NCBI GenBank assembly: GCA_964528575.1
Contig: CAZGTQ010000387.1
Coordinates: 1 to 11,149 of the forward strand
From: CAZGTQ01 sp964528575
GTDB taxonomy: Bacteria; Planctomycetota; UBA1135; GCA-002686595
DNA: 11,149 nucleotides
Reading direction: 5' to 3'
Shown: piece after piece, positions 5,699 to 11,149 of the stretch
Position numbering within the stretch: position 1 is the stretch's first letter
Layout: each line of letters opens with the position of its first letter
Position numbers and translations under genes: made by a program
The notes under the pieces: generated by a model
The model's database searches: none
What the model was told of the DNA's origin: nothing
Seen by the model: only the letters and a program-made list of their open reading frames with translations

Positions 5699-7054
5699 AT
5701 GGACGCCCGAACGGACCCTCGACCCGATCGCGATCGACCACGCCCTGTGGCGGCCCCGCAAGCAGCCGGCGGGGCGCTCTTCGTCCTGGGCGTGCTCAGC
5801 GGTCTGGGCCTCGCCGCTCTCCTGGGCGTCGTCCGCTCCGGCGCCCAGAGCGGCGACGACGAGGCCTTCTTCCGCCAGGTGCGCGAGCTCGTGCACCACT
5901 CGTTCGTCCAGCCGGTCGACGACCGCGCGATGCTCGACGACGCCCTGCGCGGCCTGGTCGACAACCTCGACCCGTACTCGCGCTACTTCACCGGCGACGA
6001 CCTGCGGCGCCTCGACCGCGAGACCGACGGCGAGTACGAGGGCATCGGCGTCATCTTCCGCCACCCGCTCACCGACGGGCAGATCCTGTTCCCGCTCTCC
6101 GATTCGCCCGCGGCGCGCGCGGGCATCTCCGTCGGGGACCGCGTCGTCGCGATCGACGAGGCGCCCGTCGCTGCGATGGACGAGTCGGCGATCCAGACCG
6201 CGCTGCGGCGGCCGGTGGACGGCGCGCTCACCCTGCGCGTCGAGGGCCTCGACCGCACCGAGCGCCTCGTGCAAGTCGAGCCCGACCACGTCGTCGACCC
6301 CACGGTGCGCCACGTGCGCGTCCTCGACGGCGAGCGCGGCATCGGCTACGTCTACGTCCGCTCGTTCAGCCGGCGCACGCCCGCCGAGCTCGACGCCGCG
6401 CTCGACTGGCTGCGCAGCCGCGACGCCCTGGACGGGCTCGTGCTCGACCTGCGCGGCAACCCCGGCGGCGTGCTCGACGCGGCGGTCGCCGTCGCCAACC
6501 GCTTCGTCGCCGAGGGCGTGCTCGTCACGACGGCTTCGCGCGACGGGACGCGCTCCGAGACCGCGGACGCGGACCACGCGACGCTCGCCGGGCTGCCGGT
6601 CGTCGTGCTCGTCGACGCCGAGTCGGCGAGCGCGAGCGAGGTCGTCGCGGGCGCGCTGCAGGATCACCGCGCCGCCGTCGTCGTGGGCGAGCGCACGTAC
6701 GGCAAGGGGACCGTCCAGAAGCTCGTGCCGTTCGACGAGCACGACGCCGTGGTCAAGCTGACCACCGCGTACTACGCGACGCCCGCGAAACGGATCATCG
6801 AGCGCGAGCTCGCCGGCAGCCACGCCGGCATCGCGCCCGACCTCGAGGTCGCGCTCCCGACGAGCGAGCGCGCGCGCGTGATCGATCACCTGCACTCGTA
6901 CGGACCTCCGCCCGAGGTGTTGCCCGCGCTCGAGCGCTGGGAGCGCGAGCGCGGCGAGAGCGTGATCGCGCGCGCGCCCGACGACCGCCAGCTCGACGCG
7001 GCGCTCGCGCTCCTGCGCGGCGAAGCTCCGCTCGCGCTCGCCCGGGCCGAGTGA
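5699..7054 (+). CDS. S41-family C-terminal processing protease (CtpA-like)
   Basis: 451 residues. A Pro/Arg-rich cytoplasmic N-terminus (1-23) precedes one membrane helix at about 24-46 (signal anchor), so the protease domain is periplasmic. An N-terminal helical part with LVDNLDPYSRYFTGDD (86-101) is followed by a PDZ domain at about 105-190 (GIGVIF...SPAARAGISVGDRVVAIDEAPV) that should read substrate C-termini. The S41 core carries DLRGNPGG (250-257), the nucleophile Ser311 in ESASASEV, the general base Lys336 in GERTYGKGTVQ, 25 residues downstream as in known CtpB/Tsp enzymes, and Gln340. The catalytic set is intact, so it is likely active. The C-terminal tail is Arg/Glu-rich. It is the first gene of a four-gene operon; its stop overlaps the tsaD start by one base (TGATG). 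The start at 5699 is chosen because upstream sequence in frame is not protein-like. Confidence 0.95.
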   Translation: MDARTDPRPDRDRPRPVAAPQAAGGALFVLGVLSGLGLAALLGVVRSGAQSGDDEAFFRQVRELVHHSFVQPVDDRAMLDDALRGLVDNLDPYSRYFTGDDLRRLDRETDGEYEGIGVIFRHPLTDGQILFPLSDSPAARAGISVGDRVVAIDEAPVAAMDESAIQTALRRPVDGALTLRVEGLDRTERLVQVEPDHVVDPTVRHVRVLDGERGIGYVYVRSFSRRTPAELDAALDWLRSRDALDGLVLDLRGNPGGVLDAAVAVANRFVAEGVLVTTASRDGTRSETADADHATLAGLPVVVLVDAESASASEVVAGALQDHRAAVVVGERTYGKGTVQKLVPFDEHDAVVKLTTAYYATPAKRIIERELAGSHAGIAPDLEVALPTSERARVIDHLHSYGPPPEVLPALERWERERGESVIARAPDDRQLDAALALLRGEAPLALARAE

Positions 7055-8064
7055 TGGCGCTCCTGCTCGGGATCGAGTCGTCGTGCGACGAAACGGCGGC
7101 CGCGGTCGTCGAGGACGGCCGCCGCATCCGCTCGTCGGTCGTGCGCAGCCAGGCGGCCGAGCACGCCCCATACGGCGGCGTCGTGCCCGAGATCGCGGGC
7201 CGCTCGCACCTGCGCGACGTGCTGCCCGTCATCGACGAGGCGCTCGCGAGCGCCGGCGTCGGGCTCGACGCGCTGGATGCGATCGCCGTCACGACGCGCC
7301 CCGGCCTCGTCGGCTCGCTCCTGGTCGGGTTGAGCGCGGCGAAGGGGCTCGCCTGGACGCGCGGCCTGCCGCTCGTCGGCGTGCACCACATCGAGGCGCA
7401 CGTCTACTCCGCCGCGATGGAGAGCGACGTCGAGTACCCCTGCCTCGCGCTCGTCGTCTCCGGCGGCCACACGGCGCTGTACGTCGCGCGCTCGCCGATC
7501 GAGCTCGAGCCGCTCGCCGGGACGCGCGACGACGCGGCCGGCGAGGCGTTCGACAAGGTCGCGTGGCTGCTCGGCGTCGGCTATCCCGGCGGCCCGGCGG
7601 TCGCGCAGCTCGCGGCCGAGGGCGACCCGCGCGCGTTCGACTTCCCGCGCTACAAGCCGCGCGACGGGGGCGTCGGCTTCTCGTTCAGCGGCCTCAAGAC
7701 CGCCGTGCTCTACCACCTGCGCGGCCAGGACGCGCTCGCCGCGACGCCGCCGCCCGAGCGCATCGAGCGGCGCGCCGACGTCGCCGCCTCGTTCCAGGAG
7801 GCGGTCGTCGACGCGCTCGTCGACACGACGCTCGACGCCGCCGAGCTCCACGGCCTCGCCCACGTCGTCGTCACCGGCGGCGTCGCGTGCAACCGGCGGC
7901 TGCGCGAGCGGATGAACGCGGCGAGCGCCGAACGCGACGTGCGGGCGACCTTTCCCTCGCCCGCGTACTGCACCGACAACGCGGCGATGGTCGCCGGGCT
8001 CGGCCACCACCTCTTGCTCGCCGGCCGCACGCTCACGCTCGACGCGGACGCGAGCCCGCGCTGA
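7054..8064 (+). CDS. tsaD: tRNA N6-threonylcarbamoyladenosine transferase TsaD
   Basis: 336 residues, the usual length. It transfers the threonylcarbamoyl group from threonylcarbamoyl-AMP to A37 of ANN-decoding tRNAs, acting in the cytosol with TsaB and TsaE. The family pattern is complete: LGIESSCDETAAAVV at 5-19, GGVVPEIAGRSH at 41-52, the metal-binding HHIEAH (111-116; His112 and His116), SGGHT (136-140), DDAAGEAFDKVAWLLGVGYPGG (159-180), FSFSGLKTAV (209-218), VTGGVACNRRLR (273-283) and CTDNAAM (306-312) with the third ligand Asp308. TsaB and TsaE are not in the window. The start ATG shares its A with the protease stop, so translation is coupled; larB follows after 2 nt. Confidence 0.98.
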   Translation: MALLLGIESSCDETAAAVVEDGRRIRSSVVRSQAAEHAPYGGVVPEIAGRSHLRDVLPVIDEALASAGVGLDALDAIAVTTRPGLVGSLLVGLSAAKGLAWTRGLPLVGVHHIEAHVYSAAMESDVEYPCLALVVSGGHTALYVARSPIELEPLAGTRDDAAGEAFDKVAWLLGVGYPGGPAVAQLAAEGDPRAFDFPRYKPRDGGVGFSFSGLKTAVLYHLRGQDALAATPPPERIERRADVAASFQEAVVDALVDTTLDAAELHGLAHVVVTGGVACNRRLRERMNAASAERDVRATFPSPAYCTDNAAMVAGLGHHLLLAGRTLTLDADASPR

Positions 8065-8066
8065 CG

Positions 8067-8843
8067 ATGCCCGACCCCGCCGCGCCCCTCTCGCTGCGCG
8101 CGTTGCTCGAGGACGTCCGCGCCGGCCGCCTCGACGTCGACGAGGGCGTGCGCCGACTCGCGGCCGCGGCGCCGACGGCGGAGCTCGGCTTCGCGAGCCT
8201 CGACCTCGACCGCGAGGCCCGCTGCGGCGCGCCCGAGGTCGTCTTCGGCCAGGGCAAGGAGCCCGAGCAGCTCGTCGCGATCGCCCGCGCGCTCGTCGAG
8301 CGCCACGGCCGGCTGCTCGTCACGCGCGTGGCGCCCGAGGGGGCCGCCGCGCTCACCCAGGCGCTCCCCGGCGCCGAGCACCACGCGAGCGCGCGCGCGA
8401 TCACCGTCGGCGGTCCGGCGAGCGAGGGCCGCGGGCTCGTGCTCGTCGTCTCCGCCGGCACGTCGGACGGCCCGGTCGCGGCCGAAGCGGCGCTGACGGC
8501 GCGCTGGCTCGGCGCGCGTGTCGACGAGCTGCGCGACGTGGGCGTCGCGGGGCTGCACCGGCTGCTCGCGCACACCGAGCGCCTGCGCGCGGCGCGGGCG
8601 CTCGTCGTCGTCGCGGGCATGGAGGGAGCGCTCGCCAGCGTCGTCGGCGGGCTCGTCGCCCGGCCGGTCGTCGCGGTGCCGACCTCGATCGGATACGGTT
8701 CCGCGTTCGGTGGGATCGCCGCGTTGCTCACGATGATGAACTCGTGCGCCGCGGGCGTCACCGTGGTGAACATCGACAACGGCTTCGGCGCCGGCTACGC
8801 GGCGGCGCGCATCAACGAGCTGTCCCTCTCCCCCGCTCCATGA
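8067..8843 (+). CDS. larB: Nickel-pincer cofactor biosynthesis protein LarB
   Basis: 258 residues, normal length. LarB carboxylates and hydrolyses nicotinic acid adenine dinucleotide, the first step towards the nickel-pincer nucleotide cofactor of lactate racemase-type enzymes. An N-terminal helical part (8-35) is followed by LDLDREARCGAPEVVFGQGKEPEQ (45-68), then an AIR-carboxylase (PurE-like) domain with VVSAGTSDGPVAAEAA (127-142), DVGVAGLHRLLA (157-168), VVAGMEGALASVVGGLV (181-197), PTSIGYGSAFGGIAALL (205-221), NSCAAGV (225-231) and NIDNGFGAGYAA (235-246). Cys227 and Glu186 are, as I recall the family, the conserved active-site pair. larC and larE are not present here, so the rest of the pathway must be elsewhere. 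It sits between tsaD (2-nt gap) and carA (ATGA overlap). Confidence 0.95.
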   Translation: MPDPAAPLSLRALLEDVRAGRLDVDEGVRRLAAAAPTAELGFASLDLDREARCGAPEVVFGQGKEPEQLVAIARALVERHGRLLVTRVAPEGAAALTQALPGAEHHASARAITVGGPASEGRGLVLVVSAGTSDGPVAAEAALTARWLGARVDELRDVGVAGLHRLLAHTERLRAARALVVVAGMEGALASVVGGLVARPVVAVPTSIGYGSAFGGIAALLTMMNSCAAGVTVVNIDNGFGAGYAAARINELSLSPAP

Positions 8844-9964
8844 GCTCCCCCCAACCGTGCTGGCTGGCCGTCGAGAACGGCCTCGTGCTCGAGGGTCGCG
8901 CGGCCGGCGCCCGCGGCGAGCGCGCCGGCGACCTCGTCTTCCACACGGCGATGACCGGCTACCAGGAGATCCTCACCGATCCCTCGTACGCCGGGCAGGT
9001 CGTCGTGATGACCTACCCGCTGATCGGCAACTACGGCGTCACGGCGGAGGACGACGAGAGCGACCGGGCGTGGCCCGAGGCGTTCATCGTCAAGGAGATG
9101 GCGCACGCTCCCTCGAGCCACCGCGCCTCGGGCGCGCTGCCCGCCTGGCTCGCCGAGATGGGCATCGTCGCGATCGAGGGCGTCGACACGCGCAGGTTGA
9201 CGAAGATGATCCGCGAGCAGGGCTCGCTGCGCTGCGTCGTGTCGACCGAGGACGGCGACGCGGCCTCGCTCGTCGCGAAGGCGCGCTCGGCGCCCGCGAC
9301 CGACGGCCGCGACCTCGCCTCGGAGGTCTCGTGCAAGGAGCCGTACCGCTGGAGCGAGACGTATGCCGACTCGTACCCGGCCGAGATCGAGGCGTCGGCC
9401 GGCAGGCGCATCCGCGTCGTCGCCTACGACTTCGGCATCAAGCGCAACATCCTGCGCAGCCTCGTCCACTGCGGCTTCGACGTGACGGTCGTGCCGGCGT
9501 GGACGCCCGCGGACGAGGCGCTCGCGCTGGATCCGCAGTGCTTCTTCCTGTCGAACGGACCGGGCGACCCGGCCGCGGTGAAGCGCTCGATCGACGCGGT
9601 GAGCGACCTGATCGGCAAGAAGCCGCTCTTCGGCATCTGCCTCGGCCACCAGATCCTGTCGATCGTGCTCGGCGCGAAGACGAGCAAGATGCGGTTCGGC
9701 CACCACGGCGCGAATCACCCGGTGCGCGACCTGTTGACCGAGCGCGTGGAGATCACGTCGCAGAACCACTCGTTCGCGGTCGATTCGACGTCGCTGCCCG
9801 CCGACCTCGAGCTGACGCACGTCAACCTGAACGACCACACCGTCGAGGGCATGCGCCACCGCACGGAGCCGGTCTTCAGCGTGCAGTACCACCCCGAAGC
9901 AGCGCCGGGGCCGCTCGACTCGCAGCACCTGTTCCACCGCTTCCGCAAGCTCGTGGCGGACTAG
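8840..9964 (+). CDS. carA: Carbamoyl-phosphate synthase small (glutaminase) subunit
   Basis: 374 residues, the usual length. CarA hydrolyses glutamine and channels ammonia to CarB for carbamoyl phosphate, feeding pyrimidine and arginine synthesis in the cytosol. The N-terminal CPSase domain carries VFHTAMTGYQEILTDPSY (33-50), TYPLIGNYG (58-66) and GIVAIEGVDTRRLTK (108-122). The class I glutamine amidotransferase domain starts near 190 (RIRVVAYDFGIKRNI) with FFLSNGPGDP (235-244), the nucleophile Cys267 in FGICLGHQ, FGHHGANHPV (286-295), SQNHSFAV (307-314) and the His351/Glu353 pair in VQYHPEA. The triad is complete. The start ATG overlaps the larB stop (ATGA). carB does not follow; the next gene runs the other way, so carB is unlinked or lies outside the window. 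The stop sits in a 10-bp tandem repeat. Confidence 0.98.
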   Translation: MSSPQPCWLAVENGLVLEGRAAGARGERAGDLVFHTAMTGYQEILTDPSYAGQVVVMTYPLIGNYGVTAEDDESDRAWPEAFIVKEMAHAPSSHRASGALPAWLAEMGIVAIEGVDTRRLTKMIREQGSLRCVVSTEDGDAASLVAKARSAPATDGRDLASEVSCKEPYRWSETYADSYPAEIEASAGRRIRVVAYDFGIKRNILRSLVHCGFDVTVVPAWTPADEALALDPQCFFLSNGPGDPAAVKRSIDAVSDLIGKKPLFGICLGHQILSIVLGAKTSKMRFGHHGANHPVRDLLTERVEITSQNHSFAVDSTSLPADLELTHVNLNDHTVEGMRHRTEPVFSVQYHPEAAPGPLDSQHLFHRFRKLVAD

Positions 9965-9985
9965 CGCGGATCAGCGCGGACTAGC
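9956..9985 (+). repeat. Three 10-bp tandem repeats across the carA stop
   Basis: GCGGACTAGC (9956-9965), GCGGATCAGC (9966-9975) and GCGGACTAGC (9976-9985) follow one another. The first unit holds the last codons and TAG stop of carA. With a period of 10 the later copies are out of frame and lie outside the gene. Confidence 0.85.
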
Positions 9986-10021
9986 GGCGCAGCGCCGTCA
10001 GAGCGCGCGGCGGCGCAGCGC
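9984..10021 (-). repeat. 12-bp direct repeat copying the tail of the secreted-protein gene; hairpin
   Basis: GCGGCGCAGCGC occurs at 9984-9995 and 10010-10021. The right copy encodes part of the ALRRRAL tail of the minus-strand gene; the left copy lies past its stop (9998-10000). The left copy also forms a small stem (CGGCG/CGCCG) and may act as a terminator between the convergent genes. Confidence 0.6.
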
Positions 10022-11050
10022 TCCGTCCGGCGCGGTGTACACGAGCTCGATGCCGGACGCGCCGGGCGCGGGGAGCAGCCGGACGCGGTCGCGCTCGGAG
10101 CGCACCGGCGTCTCGGCGGGGACGACGCGCTCGTCCGCGCGCCACTCCTGCGCGTCGCGGTCCCACGCGAGGACCGTGATCCCGGGGCGCTCGCCCGTGG
10201 TCGGTGCTCGCGAAGCAACGCGAGCGTCGGTCGGCGTCGCGAGCCGGAGCACGCCGGCCGCGTCGATCGCGAAGTCCCAGGCCGGCGCGGCGGTCGCGCC
10301 GCCCGCGGACAGCTCCTCGTCGACGGTCCACGTCACGAGGTCGGCGCTGCGCCAGAATCGAACGGGCGCGCCGCCCCAGGGGTAGACGTGGCGCTCGGAC
10401 CAGCGCGCCGCGACGAGCACGTCGTCGCCGGCGAGCGCGACTCGCGGATCGTCGCCCTTGCCGATCGCGCGGCCGGCGAGCCGCGGCCAGAGCGGGAGGC
10501 GCTGCTCGCCCTCGGGCGCGGCGACCATCTCGAGCGGCGCGATCCACACGAGCTGCCGGCTGCCGTCGGCGCAACCGGCGCCGACGAGCTGGAGCCGTCC
10601 GTCGCGCGCGAACGGCTGCGGCGAGAAAACGTCGCGGATCTCGCGCTCCTCGCCCGGGAGCAGGACGCCGGCGACGCGCTCGAAGCGGACCGGAGCTCCG
10701 GCGAGCGGATCGCCCGTCCCGCTCCACACGTGCACGAAGCGCGTGGCGCCGCCGTGGATCGCGCTGGCGAGCGCCCACGCGCCCGCGTCGGTGCGCGCGA
10801 GCGAGAGCGACGCCTCGGTCGCCGGCGCGAGCCACGGACCGCGCCAGAGCACCGACGAGCGGGCCGGACGGAGCTCGCCGTCGAGCGACGCCGCGCTCAG
10901 CTCGACGAGCCGTTCCGCCCGCCGGAGCTCGAAACGCGCCAGTCCGTCGTCCATGCGCGCGACGCCCGCGCTCAGCGTCTGCGCGTCCTGCGCGGAGAGC
11001 GGCGCGCACGCGAGCGCGGCCGCGACGAGGAGAACGAGCGACTGCTGCAT
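9998..11050 (-). CDS. Secreted propeller-like protein of unknown function
   Basis: 350 residues. The N-terminus MQQSLVLLVAAALACAPLSA is a signal peptide, probably cleaved near 20; the Cys15 context (ALAC) is not a good lipobox. The mature part is rich in short beta strands with repeated LxLxxxDxGxWxLA or VLVAARWSE-like stretches. One clear FWRSADLVTWT motif (232-242) resembles the SxDxxxTW Asp-box and the WxSxDLxxW signatures of sialidase- and GH43/GH32-like propellers. That suggests a beta-propeller, but no catalytic residues can be assigned, so enzyme or binding function is open. It is exported to the periplasm or outside. The start ATG is followed at once by the signal peptide; no strong Shine-Dalgarno is visible. 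It converges on carA with a 33-nt gap. Confidence 0.85.
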   Translation of the reverse strand: MQQSLVLLVAAALACAPLSAQDAQTLSAGVARMDDGLARFELRRAERLVELSAASLDGELRPARSSVLWRGPWLAPATEASLSLARTDAGAWALASAIHGGATRFVHVWSGTGDPLAGAPVRFERVAGVLLPGEEREIRDVFSPQPFARDGRLQLVGAGCADGSRQLVWIAPLEMVAAPEGEQRLPLWPRLAGRAIGKGDDPRVALAGDDVLVAARWSERHVYPWGGAPVRFWRSADLVTWTVDEELSAGGATAAPAWDFAIDAAGVLRLATPTDARVASRAPTTGERPGITVLAWDRDAQEWRADERVVPAETPVRSERDRVRLLPAPGASGIELVYTAPDGALRRRAL

Positions 11051-11149
11051 GACGTCGAAGCTACTCGCCCTCGCCCGTCCCCGCGACCCGGCGCCGCGAT
11101 ACGGTGTCGCACACCTTGGTGTCGTTCAGCGACAGGGAGGTGCCAGGTG
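11051..11149. other. Upstream edge region with nested palindromes
   Basis: 99 nt upstream of the secreted-protein gene, cut by the window edge. It contains GGTGT-CGC-ACACC (11103-11115) and an overlapping imperfect palindrome at 11112-11142 with arms CACCT/AGGTG and TGTCG/CGACA around a 5-nt loop, interrupted only by a symmetric 3-by-3 mismatch. GGTGTCG occurs twice 15 nt apart (11103 and 11118). This could be the end of a REP-like or inserted element, an operator, or a terminator of a gene to the right. Confidence 0.5.

Noticed and set aside
5425..8064. Apparent 879-residue protein ending in TsaD, suggesting a fusion
   Set aside because: The first 543 codons are the arginine-rich shadow of the protease gene. 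TsaD starts at its own ATG at 7054 with the normal N-terminus.

Overview
The window is very GC-rich (roughly 70% by eye), densely coded and single-copy in character. It suggests a free-living, Gram-negative-type bacterium with a GC-rich genome. Two predicted secreted proteins (an EF-hand repeat protein and a propeller-like protein), a zinc-ribbon membrane protein and a eukaryote-like pterin synthase are compatible with a planctomycete or a similar lineage, but that placement is a guess from overall flavour. No tRNA, rRNA, CRISPR array, integrase or transposase gene is visible.

Layout. (1) 1-1714, minus strand: a three-gene run of an integral membrane protein, a small two-helix zinc-ribbon membrane protein and an unknown protein cut by the left edge. 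The genes are joined by 4-nt NTGA overlaps, and the last one appears to lack an ATG/GTG/TTG start at the junction. (2) 1811-3513: a plus-strand short-chain dehydrogenase converges on a minus-strand pair, a 6-pyruvoyl-tetrahydropterin synthase-type gene and folE, coupled by ATGA. Together the three could supply all the steps from GTP to a tetrahydrobiopterin-like cofactor. (3) 3665-4259: a small [4Fe-4S] ferredoxin converges on a DUF2203-like gene. (4) 4577-5437, minus: a secreted EF-hand protein with six 16-residue repeats. (5) 5699-9964, plus: a tight operon of S41 (CtpA-type) protease, tsaD (tRNA t6A), larB (nickel-pincer cofactor) and carA (pyrimidine/arginine), with junctions TGATG, 2 nt and ATGA. 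(6) 9998-11050, minus: a secreted propeller-like protein converging on carA. (7) 11051-11149: a short edge segment holding a symmetric imperfect palindrome.

Most genes are housekeeping or ordinary. I do not see a clear new defence or mobile system. The least ordinary signals are the following: the possible biopterin cassette; short tandem duplications that copy gene tails across stop codons at two separate convergent junctions; the near-identical 96-bp repeats in the EF-hand gene that differ only at silent positions; the non-AUG start of the first gene; and the palindrome at the right edge.
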